A DNA stretch of 64,000 nucleotides from Microlunatus lacustris (lineage in GTDB: Bacteria; Actinomycetota; Actinomycetes; Propionibacteriales; Propionibacteriaceae), in contig BAAAJN010000011.1 in NCBI GenBank assembly GCA_039527025.1, positions 1 through 64,000 of the forward strand, read 5' to 3'. Below are positions 39,860-48,097 of this stretch, one piece after another; position 1 is the first letter of the stretch, and every line of letters begins with the position of its first letter. The notes under the pieces were generated by a model. The model did not search any database and was not told the origin of the DNA. It saw nothing but the letters and a program-made list of their open reading frames with translations. A program made the position numbers and the translations under genes.

Positions 39860-40693
39860 TCAGTGCCCGGAGGTCTCCGGGTCGGCGACGTCGACCTCAC
39901 CGCGGTCGAGGGCGTCGATCCGCTCCATCTGCTCCGGGCTCAGCTCGAAGTCGACGACGTCGAGGTTCTCCGCGATCCGCCCCGGGTTCCCGGACTTCGG
40001 CACCGCGACCAGGCCGGTCTGCACGTGCCAGCGCAGCACCACCTGGGTCGGCGTCCGGCCCAGCTCCTCGGCGATCGCGCCGATCACCGGGTCCGAGCGC
40101 AGCCCGTCGCCGGAGCCGCCGATCGGGCTCCACGACTCGGTGACGATGCCGTGCTCGCGGTGGTACTCCTGGTGGGCGCGCCGCGCGGCACAGGGGCTGA
40201 GCTGGATCTGGTTGAGGTCGGGCACCAGCCCCGTCTCCTCCTCGACCCGGCGCAGGTGCGCCGGGCTGAAGTTGGAGACCCCGACCGCACGGATCGAGCC
40301 GTCCTCGAGCAGCGCGGCCAGGCCGCGGACCGCGTCGACGTAGCGGTCCTGTCCCGGGTTGGGCCAGTGCACCATGAAGACGTCGAGGTACTCCACGCCG
40401 AGCCGCTCGGTGCTGGCCCGCCAGGCCTGCCGGACGCCGTCGACGCTGTGCCACTCCTTGTTGAACTTGGTGGTGATGACCACCTCCTCGCGCGGCACGC
40501 CCGACTCGCGCAGGCCCTGGCCGACGCCGTCCTCGTTGCGGTAGTTCTCGGCGCAGTCGACCAGCCGGTAGCCCGTCTCCAGCGCGGTGCGGACGGCGGC
40601 GGCAGCCTCGGCACCGCGGAGCGGCCAGGTGCCCAGGCCGATCACCGGCAGGGCGAGGCCGTTCCGGAGGGGGACGGTGGGGGCGAGGGGCAT
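39860..40693 (-). CDS. Aldo/keto reductase
   Basis: A 277-residue TIM-barrel NADPH-dependent reductase of the 2,5-diketo-gluconate reductase-like group. The catalytic set is visible: Asp and Tyr in LVDCAENYRNED, Lys in VITTKFN, His in MVHWPNPG. VGVSNFSPAHL and the NADPH phosphate-binding VPKSGNPGRIAEN follow. The ATG at 40693 has AGGAGA 7 bases upstream. It stands alone between the lipoprotein and cobF. Substrate is unknown. The 119 bases between it and cobF hold nothing I can identify. Confidence 0.9.
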   Translation of the reverse strand: MPLAPTVPLRNGLALPVIGLGTWPLRGAEAAAAVRTALETGYRLVDCAENYRNEDGVGQGLRESGVPREEVVITTKFNKEWHSVDGVRQAWRASTERLGVEYLDVFMVHWPNPGQDRYVDAVRGLAALLEDGSIRAVGVSNFSPAHLRRVEEETGLVPDLNQIQLSPCAARRAHQEYHREHGIVTESWSPIGGSGDGLRSDPVIGAIAEELGRTPTQVVLRWHVQTGLVAVPKSGNPGRIAENLDVVDFELSPEQMERIDALDRGEVDVADPETSGH

Positions 40694-40812
40694 GGCTCTC
40701 CTGGGTGGGACGGCGGGACGGTGCACGCTAGCAAGCGGCCTCGGCGAAGTGGTGGCTGGATCGGGACAGCTGCGAGCGCTCGCCGGCTGCACCCGTCCAG
40801 CACTCGGTGCCG

Positions 40813-41586
40813 TCAGGGTCGCCGCAGCAGGTAGGTGTCCATCACCCAGCCGCGCTCGGCGCGCAGCTGCAGCCGGACCCGGCGGATCTCGTCCAGCACG
40901 CCGGCCAGCCGGCCGGCCACCAGCGCCTCGTCGGCCAGCCCCAGCTGGGCACCCCAGAAGATCTCCAGGTCGGGGTGCTCGTCCAGCAGCCGGGCGCAGG
41001 TCAGGGTGCCGTCCAGCATGACGACGACGTCGCCGAGGTCGGCCCGGTACTCCGCGAGCAGCCGGCGGCCGGTGGTCAGGTGCACCGAGCCGCCGACGCC
41101 GTTGAGCACCAGCCGGTGCCGGGCGGCGAGCAGCTGCAGGCTGCTGATGCCGGGGACCACGGTCGTCGTCAGCTCGACCCCGAGCTCGGCGACCGCCGCC
41201 ACGATCCGCAACGTCGAGTCGTAGAAGGCCGGGTCGCCCCAGACCAGGAACCCGACGACGCCGTCGGGTCCCACCTCGGCGCGGACGACCTCGGCGTAGC
41301 GCTCCGCGCGAGCGGCGTGCCAGTCCCGCACCCCTGCGGTGTAGGCGGCGGTGTCGCGGACGGCGTCCGGCCCGCGCTCGGGGTCGGGCACCTCGACCAG
41401 CCGGTAGCCGTCGGTTCCCCGGACGCCACGGACGAGCTCGGTGCGCAGGGTGACCAGGTCGCTCTTCACCTCGCCCTTGTCGGCGACGAGGAAGACGTCG
41501 ACGCGACGCAGGGCCGCGACCGCCTCGCCGGTCAGGTGGGCCGGGTCGCCGCTGCCGATGCCGATCACCAGCACCTCGACGCTCAC
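40813..41586 (-). CDS. cobF: Precorrin-6A synthase (deacetylating)
   Basis: A 257-residue tetrapyrrole methylase that methylates C1 of precorrin-5 and releases acetate, giving precorrin-6A, the CobK substrate. VEVLVIGIGSGDPAHLTGEA is the SAM loop. VFLVADKGEVKSDL and VGFLVWGDPAFYDS are CobF-specific. VVPGISSLQLLAA and VVVMLDGTL follow. CobF exists only in the aerobic pathway. The GTG at 41586 overlaps the cobQ stop by 4 bases. Confidence 0.95.
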   Translation of the reverse strand: MSVEVLVIGIGSGDPAHLTGEAVAALRRVDVFLVADKGEVKSDLVTLRTELVRGVRGTDGYRLVEVPDPERGPDAVRDTAAYTAGVRDWHAARAERYAEVVRAEVGPDGVVGFLVWGDPAFYDSTLRIVAAVAELGVELTTTVVPGISSLQLLAARHRLVLNGVGGSVHLTTGRRLLAEYRADLGDVVVMLDGTLTCARLLDEHPDLEIFWGAQLGLADEALVAGRLAGVLDEIRRVRLQLRAERGWVMDTYLLRRP

Positions 41587-43058
41587 GAGGCCACCGCCAG
41601 CGTGACCCGCGTGCCGGCCAGCAGCAGGTCGAGGTCGACGTGGGCGTCGATCGCGTCGGCCAGCGTCTCGACCATCGCCTCCCGGCGGTCGGCGTAGCCG
41701 GCGGCCCCGGGCTCGGCCGTCCACGCGGACCCGGCCCGACCGGCCACCTCGGCGAGCCAGGCCCGACGGAAGCCGTCGTTCTCCAGCGTGCCGTGCCACA
41801 TGGTGCCCCAGACCGCGCCCGACCGGGCGCCGTCCAGGAACGGTTCGGCGCCCTCGTCCAGCCTGGCAAGACCGTGGTGGATCTCGTAGCCCTCGACGCG
41901 GTGCCCCCGCCACGCCCCGACCGGCCGGTCGAGCACCTTGTCCGCGGCGAAGGCGACCCGGGTGGGCAGCAGGCCCAGCCCGTCGACGACCCCCGCGCCG
42001 GACTCGACCGGGTCGTCGAGGCGCCGGGCCAGCATCTGGTAGCCGCCGCAGATGCCGAGCACCGGCCGGTCCCGGGCCGCCCGCTCGGCCAGCACCGTCG
42101 CGAGCCCGGTCGCCCGCAGCCAGCCGAGGTCGGAGACGGTGGCGCGGGAGCCGGGCAGCACGGCGAGGTCGGCGCCGGCCACCACGTCGGGATCGGTGGT
42201 GACCAGCACGTCCACGCCCGGTTCGGCGGCCAGCGCTTCCACGTCGGTCAGGTTGGAGACCCGGGGCAGCCGGACGACGGCCACCCGCAGGCCCGTCGAC
42301 GAGCCCGGGGAGCGGTCGGTGCGGCGCCACGCGCCCACCTCGAGGGTGTCCTCGGCGTCCAGCCACACCCCCGGCAGCCAGGGCAGCACGCCGGCGAACG
42401 GCACCCCGGTCCGCCGGGTCAGCTCGTCCAGGCCGGGTTGCAGGACGTCCGGGTCGCCGCGGAACTTGTTGACCAGGAACGCCCGGACGACGGCCCGGTC
42501 CTCGGGCTCGAGCAGGGCGACGGTGCCGTAGAGGGAGGCGAAGACCCCGCCGCGGTCGATGTCCCCGACCACCACGCACGGCAGGCCGAACCGGCGGGCC
42601 AGGCCCAGGTTCACGTAGTCGCCAGCGCGCAGGTTGATCTCGGCCGGCGACCCCGCCCCCTCGCAGACGACCAGCTCGAACCGCTCGGCCAGCTCGCCGT
42701 ACGCCGCCCAGGCCGCCTCCGCCAGGTGCCGGCGACCCGTCGCGTACTGACCGGCCTCCAGGGTGCCGGCCGGCCGGCCGCGGACGACGACGTGCGACCG
42801 GCGGTCCGAGCCCGGCTTGAGCAGCACCGGGTTCATCGCCGACTCCGGCGCCACGCGCGCGGCTTGGGCCTGCAGGTACTGGGCCCGGCCGATCTCGGCG
42901 CCGTCGGCGCAGACGGCGGAGTTGTTGCTCATGTTCTGGGCCTTGAACGGGGCCACGGACACGCCGCGGCGGGACAGCGCCCGGCACAGCCCGGTGACGA
43001 CCAGGGACTTGCCGGCGTCGGACGACGTGCCGGCGACCAGCAGACCCGACGCGCTCAC
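41583..43058 (-). CDS. cobQ: Cobyric acid synthase
   Basis: A 491-residue glutamine-dependent amidotransferase. It amidates side chains b, d, e and g of adenosylcobyrinic acid a,c-diamide. The N-terminal ATPase domain has LLVAGTSSDAGKSLVVTGL, then FKAQNMSNNSAV and CEGAGSPAEINL. The C-terminal amidotransferase domain has the nucleophile Cys337 (LGICGGYQML) and a late His (EIHHG). The GTG start at 43058 follows a TAGACT hexamer by 6 bases, and GGAG touches the start codon, so the transcript is probably leaderless. It is first gene of a two-gene unit with cobF. Confidence 0.95.
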   Translation of the reverse strand: MSASGLLVAGTSSDAGKSLVVTGLCRALSRRGVSVAPFKAQNMSNNSAVCADGAEIGRAQYLQAQAARVAPESAMNPVLLKPGSDRRSHVVVRGRPAGTLEAGQYATGRRHLAEAAWAAYGELAERFELVVCEGAGSPAEINLRAGDYVNLGLARRFGLPCVVVGDIDRGGVFASLYGTVALLEPEDRAVVRAFLVNKFRGDPDVLQPGLDELTRRTGVPFAGVLPWLPGVWLDAEDTLEVGAWRRTDRSPGSSTGLRVAVVRLPRVSNLTDVEALAAEPGVDVLVTTDPDVVAGADLAVLPGSRATVSDLGWLRATGLATVLAERAARDRPVLGICGGYQMLARRLDDPVESGAGVVDGLGLLPTRVAFAADKVLDRPVGAWRGHRVEGYEIHHGLARLDEGAEPFLDGARSGAVWGTMWHGTLENDGFRRAWLAEVAGRAGSAWTAEPGAAGYADRREAMVETLADAIDAHVDLDLLLAGTRVTLAVAS

Positions 43059-43064
43059 CTCCGG

Positions 43065-43070
43065 AGTCTA
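43065..43070 (-). promoter_or_regulatory. Candidate -10 of a leaderless cobQ transcript
   Basis: TAGACT on the minus strand ends 6 bases before the GTG start. The only purine-rich stretch (GGAG) abuts the start codon, too close for normal Shine-Dalgarno use. Confidence 0.5.
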
Positions 43071-43080
43071 GAGCTGCCGC

Positions 43081-43401
43081 TCACACCGGTGGCCGGCCCA
43101 GGTCGCGCATCCGCTCCAGCTGCGCCCAGTGCCGCGCCCGGGCCTCCCGCCCCGCGGCCGTGATGGCCAGGCTCGTCCGGGGGACGTCGCGGACGAAGGA
43201 CTTGGTCGCGCTCACCAGCCCCGCCGCCTCCAGCTTGGACAGGTGGGCCGACAGGTTGCCCTTGGTCACGCCCAGCACGCGCTGCAGGAAGACGAAGTCC
43301 GCGTCGGCCACGCCGTCCAGGACGCTGAGGATGGCCATCCGCGCGGGCTCGTGCACCAGCCGGTCGATGGACATCGGGTCCAGCTGGGGTTCAGCGCTCA
43401 T
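43081..43401 (-). CDS. Winged-helix transcriptional regulator (MarR/ArsR-like, short)
   Basis: A 106-residue DNA-binding protein. IDRLVHEPARMAILSVLDG opens the wing-helix domain. FLQRVLGVTKGNLSAHLSKLEAAGL is the helix-turn-helix, and TSLAITAAGREA lies in the wing. It matches the single-domain regulators (PF13601-like) that are often paired with small membrane proteins. The ATG at 43401 lies inside the upstream membrane-protein gene (11-base overlap), so the two are co-expressed. It likely acts at the GGTTTG inverted repeat in the shared promoter. Confidence 0.85.
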   Translation of the reverse strand: MSAEPQLDPMSIDRLVHEPARMAILSVLDGVADADFVFLQRVLGVTKGNLSAHLSKLEAAGLVSATKSFVRDVPRTSLAITAAGREARARHWAQLERMRDLGRPPV

Positions 43402-43984
43402 CGTCGGCGTCCTCGTCGGCCGGTCCGAGGAGGCGCACCAGGCGCCGGTGGTCGACCAGACCGGTGACCACCAGGGCCGCACCGGCGACGGCGAGCACGT
43501 ACGGCACCAGGGCGGCGTGGTCGAGACCCAGCAGGGGACCGCACGCGGCCAGCGCGACCAGGCCGTGGACGACGCGGTGCACCGGGGTCAGACCGGTGCG
43601 GCGCAGCATCAGGTGCTGGCCGACGCCGAGCACCACGGCCAGGGTCAGCAGGGTGATCAGCACCGGCGGCTGCCAGAACCGGTCCAGCACGAAGCCGGTC
43701 ACCAGCAGGACCAGGGCGAGCACGGTGCCGAGGGCGACGCGCAGGTTGCGCTCCCCGGTGGGTCGCGCCAGGCCGTACCGCTGGTGATACCAGCTGGGCA
43801 CCAGGGCGGTGAAGACCGCTCCCAGGGCCAGGTAGACCCCCTCCTGACCGGTCAGGGCGGCGAGCAGCAGGCCTGCGCCGAGGGTCACCCAGGCGTAGCC
43901 CTGGAGGGCGTCGTACTCCGCGGCCACGGCGACCGCACGGTCGAGGTCGGCCCCGCGGTAAGCGTCTGCAGACTGGTTTGCCAT
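43391..43984 (-). CDS. Membrane protein paired with the winged-helix regulator
   Basis: A 197-residue protein with about five to six hydrophobic segments after a polar start (MANQSADAYRGADLDRAV). It is not a family I can name; the pairing with a short winged-helix regulator in one overlapping unit is common in Actinobacteria. The ATG at 43984 is chosen because a complete -35/-10 promoter ends 7 bases upstream, implying a leaderless mRNA. The last residues are acidic (ADEDADDER) and overlap the regulator's start. Confidence 0.75.
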   Translation of the reverse strand: MANQSADAYRGADLDRAVAVAAEYDALQGYAWVTLGAGLLLAALTGQEGVYLALGAVFTALVPSWYHQRYGLARPTGERNLRVALGTVLALVLLVTGFVLDRFWQPPVLITLLTLAVVLGVGQHLMLRRTGLTPVHRVVHGLVALAACGPLLGLDHAALVPYVLAVAGAALVVTGLVDHRRLVRLLGPADEDADDER

Positions 43985-43991
43985 GCAGACC

Positions 43992-44023
43992 AAGCTAGCG
44001 ACACCAGGTTTGTCGCGCAAACC
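43992..44023 (-). promoter_or_regulatory. Leaderless promoter with GGTTTG inverted-repeat operator
   Basis: On the minus strand TTGCGC (44015-44020), a 17-base spacer and TAGCTT (43992-43997) place transcription at the ATG (43984). GGTTTG (44007-44012) and CAAACC (44018-44023) form an inverted repeat over the -35. A further GGTTTGCC lies just inside the gene. It is a probable autoregulatory site for the 43081-43401 regulator. Confidence 0.6.
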
Positions 44024-44024
44024 G

Positions 44025-44771
44025 TCAGCGTTCGGCAACCACCAGGGTGCCGGTCAGGTGCCCGCCGGCGAGCAGCCGGCCGATCACCGCAGACTGCTGC
44101 TGCGCGACCTGCCAGGCCTCGTCGTCGCCGTGCCGGCGCTCCAGCTCCGCCTCGACGGCGGCGGCCTGCTCCTGCCACCCGGCCGGCACCGCGGGGAACT
44201 CCTCGGCGGCGGCGCTGTCGCGGACCGTCAGTCCCGCCCCGGCCAGCAGCCCGTCGAGCCGCTCCCGGGTGGGGAAGTCGTTCCCGACCGGCTGCTCGGG
44301 CAGCGGCCCCGAGGCCACGAAGACCAGCAGACCGAGCCGGCCGCCGGGCCGCAGCACCCGGCGCAGCTCGGACAGGAAGTGCGGCTGGTCGGGCACGGTG
44401 CACAGCACGCCCAGGGACCACACCGCGTCCACGGAGGCGTCGGCGAAGGGCAGGTCCGACGCGGCCTGGACGACCGGCAGGTCGAAGAGCCGTCGGCTGG
44501 CCTGGCAGGCGCCGACCTCCGGTTCGCTGAGCAGCGGACGGACCCCGGTCTCGGCGGCGGCGAAGGCAGCCGGACCGCCGACCCCCGCCCCGGCGTCGAG
44601 GAGCAGGTCCCCCCGGTGGAGGTCCAGCCGGTCGAGCAGCCAGCGCAGCGCGCCCGGGCTGCCGCTGCCCCGGCAGCCGGCCGGCAGGAAGTGGTCGGGC
44701 CCCAGCGCCAGGGCCGCCGCCGCGGTCCAGGACGCGACGGTGTCGAACTCAGCCTTCATCTCCGCGCTCAC
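44025..44771 (-). CDS. SAM-dependent methyltransferase
   Basis: A 248-residue class I methyltransferase. The SAM loop is LLLDAGAGVGGPAAFAA near 56-72. The acidic motif II region is PLLSEPEVGAC, SDLPFADASVDAVWSLGVL is motif III/IV and LRRVLRPGGRLGLLVF motif V. The substrate is unknown. The GTG at 44771 has GAGGA 8 bases upstream and lies 4 bases after the stop of the MTHFR-like gene, so the two are probably one operon. It could act in one-carbon or secondary metabolism. Confidence 0.85.
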   Translation of the reverse strand: MSAEMKAEFDTVASWTAAAALALGPDHFLPAGCRGSGSPGALRWLLDRLDLHRGDLLLDAGAGVGGPAAFAAAETGVRPLLSEPEVGACQASRRLFDLPVVQAASDLPFADASVDAVWSLGVLCTVPDQPHFLSELRRVLRPGGRLGLLVFVASGPLPEQPVGNDFPTRERLDGLLAGAGLTVRDSAAAEEFPAVPAGWQEQAAAVEAELERRHGDDEAWQVAQQQSAVIGRLLAGGHLTGTLVVAER

Positions 44772-44775
44772 CGCG

Positions 44776-45765
44776 TCATCCTCGCCCGGCGGGCACGGCC
44801 TCCCGGATCCGGGTGCCGATCTCGGCCTGCACCTCGGCGGCGAAGGCGGTGCCGCGCCCCGAGGCGAGGCCGGACAGGTTGACCCCCGCCACGCCGGAGA
44901 CGGCGAGCAGGGCCACGGCCGCGGCGACGGCAGCCCCGATCCCGGCCTCGACCGGGTCGGGTGCCGCCAGCACGGCGGCCACCGCGGCCCGGTCGAGCTC
45001 CAGCCCGGGCAGCGCGGCCAAGGCCGCCGCCGACCGCTCGTCGGTCAGCACGGCCACGGAGGCGACGACGGGGATGGTCAGCCCGCGGGCGCGGGCGGCC
45101 ATGACGAAGGCGGCCACCGCCTCGGGCCGGCCGACGTGGTTGAGGACGGCGACGGCGGCCCCGGCCTGCTGCTTGCGCACCAGCCGCTCCGGCCGCAGTG
45201 GCAGCGGAGGCGCGGCCGGCGCCTCGGGCACGGCCACGCTCAGCCCGCGCGCCGCGGCCAGCCCGGTCAGCCGGGTGCCGTCCAGGTCGAACACCGACGG
45301 CGTCGCGCGGTCCACCTCGGGCCGGCGGCCGTCGCCGGTGACGCAGACCACGGTGGCCAGGCCGTCGTCGCGCAGCACGTCCAGCTCGGCCACCAGCGCC
45401 GCGCGCGGGCGCTCCCGGCAGGCCAGCGTCACCCAGGGCGGCACGCCCACCTCCGCGATCAGCCGGGCCAGCACGCTGGGGGAGAAGTCGGGCCGGTCCT
45501 GGTGGTCGCCGACCAGCAGGGCGTCGGTGCTGCCCGCGAGCCGCCGGGCCGTCCGGGTCAGCGTCGCCCGGTCGGAGGGCGGCACGCTCAGATCGGTGAG
45601 CACCTGGGGCACGACCGGCGGCGCGACGGCCGCGACGGTCGGCGCCGGGGGAGGGGAGACCAGGTCGAGGAACACGCAGGGGTGCTCGGCCACCTCGCAC
45701 CGGCCGTCGGGTCGCACACAGCCGCACGGGCCGTGCACCATCCGCTTCGGGCAGCCGGTGTGCAT
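44776..45765 (-). CDS. Methylenetetrahydrofolate reductase-like protein with N-terminal Cys-rich motif
   Basis: A 329-residue protein. It opens with a cysteine cluster: HTGCPKRMVHGPCGCVRPDG, then CEVAEHPC. This is the pattern of the MTHFR C-terminal domain (PF12225), which here precedes the barrel. The rest (about 60-329) is a TIM barrel with MTHFR-like steps: VTLACRERPRAALVAEL, TVVCVTGDGR, LVRKQQAGAAVAVL, and a late VNLSGLASG. It may be a flavin- or ferredoxin-linked methylene-THF reductase or an assembly partner. The ATG at 45765 has GGAAGG upstream. It is the first gene of a pair with a methyltransferase. Confidence 0.72.
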   Translation of the reverse strand: MHTGCPKRMVHGPCGCVRPDGRCEVAEHPCVFLDLVSPPPAPTVAAVAPPVVPQVLTDLSVPPSDRATLTRTARRLAGSTDALLVGDHQDRPDFSPSVLARLIAEVGVPPWVTLACRERPRAALVAELDVLRDDGLATVVCVTGDGRRPEVDRATPSVFDLDGTRLTGLAAARGLSVAVPEAPAAPPLPLRPERLVRKQQAGAAVAVLNHVGRPEAVAAFVMAARARGLTIPVVASVAVLTDERSAAALAALPGLELDRAAVAAVLAAPDPVEAGIGAAVAAAVALLAVSGVAGVNLSGLASGRGTAFAAEVQAEIGTRIREAVPAGRG

Positions 45766-45821
45766 CGGCCCAGCCTTCCACGCACCTTGCCAGTCCGGAG
45801 GAGGGCCGACCAGGATGCAGC

Positions 45822-46409
45822 ATGGCCGAGGACGTCGAGCAGGTGCACCTGGAGACCCGGGCGCAGTGGCGCGCCTGGCTGGCGGAGCACCACGCCACCG
45901 CACGCGGGGTCCAGCTGGTCTCCTGGCGCTCGGGCACCGGCCGGCCGGCTGTCGGCTACGACGAGGCGGTGTGCGAGGCGCTCTGCTTCGGTTGGGTGGA
46001 CAGCACCAACCGCCGGCTGGACGAGGAGCGGGGGATGCAGTACTTCGCCCCCCGCAAGCCGCGCAGCGGGTGGGCCCGGACGAACAAGGCACGGGTGGAG
46101 CGGTTGCGGGCCGAGGGGCTGATGACCGAGGCGGGGGAGCGGGCCATCGCGGTGGCGGTGGCCAACGGTTCCTGGGCCCTGCTCGACGACGTGGAGGACG
46201 GCCGCGAGCCCGACGACCTGCGCACCGCCCTGGACGCCCGGCCCGAGGCCCGGCGGCACTGGGACGCGTTCCCGCCCTCGGCGCGCAAGGTGATGCTGCA
46301 GTGGCTGGCCCAGGCCCGGACCGACGCCACCCGGACCAAGCGGGTGGCCGGCGTGGTGGACGGGGCCGCCGCGGGCGTCCGGGCCTACCCGCCGGCCCGG
46401 CCCCGCTGA
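45822..46409 (+). CDS. YdeI/OmpD-associated family protein
   Basis: A 195-residue protein of the YdeI/BOF-associated family. QWRAWLAEHHATARGVQLVSW and the conserved YDEAVCEALCFGWVDSTNRRL are hallmark segments. YFAPRKPRSGWARTNKARV and a late FPPSARKVMLQWL region are also typical. Family function is poorly defined (stress or bacteriocin-associated). The ATG at 45822 is used; GGAGGAGG lies about 19 bases upstream, rather far. It diverges from the MTHFR-like gene. Confidence 0.85.
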   Translation: MAEDVEQVHLETRAQWRAWLAEHHATARGVQLVSWRSGTGRPAVGYDEAVCEALCFGWVDSTNRRLDEERGMQYFAPRKPRSGWARTNKARVERLRAEGLMTEAGERAIAVAVANGSWALLDDVEDGREPDDLRTALDARPEARRHWDAFPPSARKVMLQWLAQARTDATRTKRVAGVVDGAAAGVRAYPPARPR

Positions 46410-46420
46410 ACGGTCGGCGC

Positions 46421-47416
46421 TCAGCGCGCCCGGCGCTGCACCACGGCGATGCCGGCCAGCACCAGCGCCCCGCCGACCAGCTGGCTGGTCGAGGGCTGCT
46501 GGGCGAGCAGCACCGCGGCGAAGAGGACGGCGAACAGCACCTCGGCCAGCGACACGAACGAGGCCACCGAGCTGCCCAGCCGCCGGACCGCCACGATCCC
46601 GGTGAGGTAGGCGAGCACCGCGCTCACCCCGACCAGCAGCAGGGCGGGCAGCCACCAGCCGACCTGCGCCCCGGCCAGCGTCGTGCTGCCGGCCTGCGCG
46701 GCCAGCGGCAGCACGCCCACGCCGGCGGCGGCCAGGATGACCGCGCCCCCGACACCGGTGCCCACGGTGGTCAGCAGCAGCGGCGGGACGGCGCCGTGCT
46801 GGCCGCCGCTCTCGCTGAGCACGAAGTAGGCGCACAGGCAGACCGCCGCCCCGAGACCCCACAGCACGCCGACCGGGTCGAGGGCCGTGCCGCTGCGCAG
46901 GTCCAGCACGAACACCAGGCCCAGCAGGGCCAGCGCGGCGCCGCCGAAGACCGACCACGCGGGACGGCGGCCGCTCCGCGCCCAGTGCCAGAAGATCAGC
47001 AGCACGGGCGCCAGGTACTCCAGCAACAGGGCGACGCCCACCGAGAGACGTTCGACGGCGCTGAAGTAGCAGAGCTGGGCCAGCGCGACGGCGACGACGC
47101 CGTAGATGGCCATCCGGCCCGTCTGCCGCAGGGTGGGCAGCCCGGTCCGGCGCAGCAGCACCAGGCAGGGCAGGAGCAGCAGCACGAAGGCCCCGCTGAT
47201 CCGGACGGCGACGACGGCGGCCGGGGTCCAGCCGAGGTCGAGCAGCGAGCGGGCCAGCGAGCCGGACAACCCGAACGACGCCGCGGACAGCAGGGCGATG
47301 GCCAGCCCGCTCGCGTAGCCGCTCCGCACACCCGGGTGGCCGGAGACCGGGCTGGGGTCCAGGGCCTCGGCAGGAGAGGGCACGGGGCTGGTGGAGGTCG
47401 GACCGGGACTGGTCAT
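46421..47416 (-). CDS. EamA/RhtA-family drug/metabolite transporter
   Basis: A 331-residue transporter with ten predicted helices in two EamA repeats. ISGAFVLLLLPCLVLL, AVERLSVGVALLLEYLAPVL (end of repeat one) and ASFVSLAEVLFAVLFAAVLL (repeat two) are typical. The RhtA-like group exports amino acids such as threonine and homoserine; the substrate is inferred only by family. A polar ~30-residue N-terminus precedes the first helix. The ATG at 47416 has GGAG 7 bases upstream. It diverges from the CGNR regulator, which may regulate it. Confidence 0.87.
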   Translation of the reverse strand: MTSPGPTSTSPVPSPAEALDPSPVSGHPGVRSGYASGLAIALLSAASFGLSGSLARSLLDLGWTPAAVVAVRISGAFVLLLLPCLVLLRRTGLPTLRQTGRMAIYGVVAVALAQLCYFSAVERLSVGVALLLEYLAPVLLIFWHWARSGRRPAWSVFGGAALALLGLVFVLDLRSGTALDPVGVLWGLGAAVCLCAYFVLSESGGQHGAVPPLLLTTVGTGVGGAVILAAAGVGVLPLAAQAGSTTLAGAQVGWWLPALLLVGVSAVLAYLTGIVAVRRLGSSVASFVSLAEVLFAVLFAAVLLAQQPSTSQLVGGALVLAGIAVVQRRAR

Positions 47417-47488
47417 GCGGGGCTCCCATCGCGGATCGAGGCGTGTCCATCCGGAGTGGTCGCACGGAGCCGCGTCCTGCGGTCCCGA

Positions 47489-47519
47489 GTCACGACCAAA
47501 GCGTGGTTACACTCGTGAC
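47489..47519. promoter_or_regulatory. Inverted repeat in the EamA/CGNR divergent region
   Basis: GTCACGA (47489-47495) and TCGTGAC (47513-47519) are 7-bp inverted arms, with an inner ACCA/TGGT pair. A regulator binding here could control both the exporter and the CGNR-aminotransferase unit. Confidence 0.4.
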
Positions 47520-47548
47520 ACTAAGGGCGGCCGCGGTCAGGAGTCAAC

Positions 47549-48097
47549 ATGCTTTTCACCCATGACACCGAGCTCGCGCTGGTCGAGACCGCGGCGCTGG
47601 TCAACACGGGCAGCGACGACGGCGACGCCCTGGCGACCCGGGCCGGTCTGGACGCCTTCCTCGCCCGCCACCCCTTCTCGGGCGTCGTGACGGGGGACGC
47701 GGAGGAGCTGGCCGCAGTGCGCCGCCTCCGCGAGCGGCTCCGCGCCTTCTGGGCCGTCGACGACCGGGACGGCGCGGCCGAGCTGGTCAACGCCCTGCTC
47801 GCCGACTGCGCCGGGTCGCCCTACCTGAGCCGGCACGACGCCTACGACTGGCACCTCCACGTCACCCGTCCCGAGGCCCCGCTGGCGGACCGGATCGGCG
47901 CCGAGGCCGCGATGGGCTTCCTCGACCTCGTCCGCGCCGACGCGCTGGGCCGGCTGCGGACGTGCGCGGCCGAGGACTGCTCCGACGTCCTCGTCGACCT
48001 CTCCCGCAACCACTCCAAGCGCTACTGCGACAGCGGGAACTGCGCCAACCGCGCCCACGTCGCGGCCTACCGGGCCCGGAAGCGGACGTCGGCATGA
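47549..48097 (+). CDS. CGNR zinc-finger regulator (ABATE domain)
   Basis: A 182-residue protein of the actinobacterial ABATE/CGNR family. The N-terminal helical domain starts with the usual LALVETAALVNT stretch. The C-terminal zinc finger has four cysteines: CAAEDCSDVLVD, then RYCDSGNCANRAH, where the family's CGNR reads CANR. It is a probable transcription factor sensing a small molecule. The ATG at 47549 follows GGAGTC at 7 bases. The stop overlaps the aminotransferase start (ATGA), so regulator and enzyme are one unit opposite an EamA exporter. Confidence 0.88.
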   Translation: MLFTHDTELALVETAALVNTGSDDGDALATRAGLDAFLARHPFSGVVTGDAEELAAVRRLRERLRAFWAVDDRDGAAELVNALLADCAGSPYLSRHDAYDWHLHVTRPEAPLADRIGAEAAMGFLDLVRADALGRLRTCAAEDCSDVLVDLSRNHSKRYCDSGNCANRAHVAAYRARKRTSA

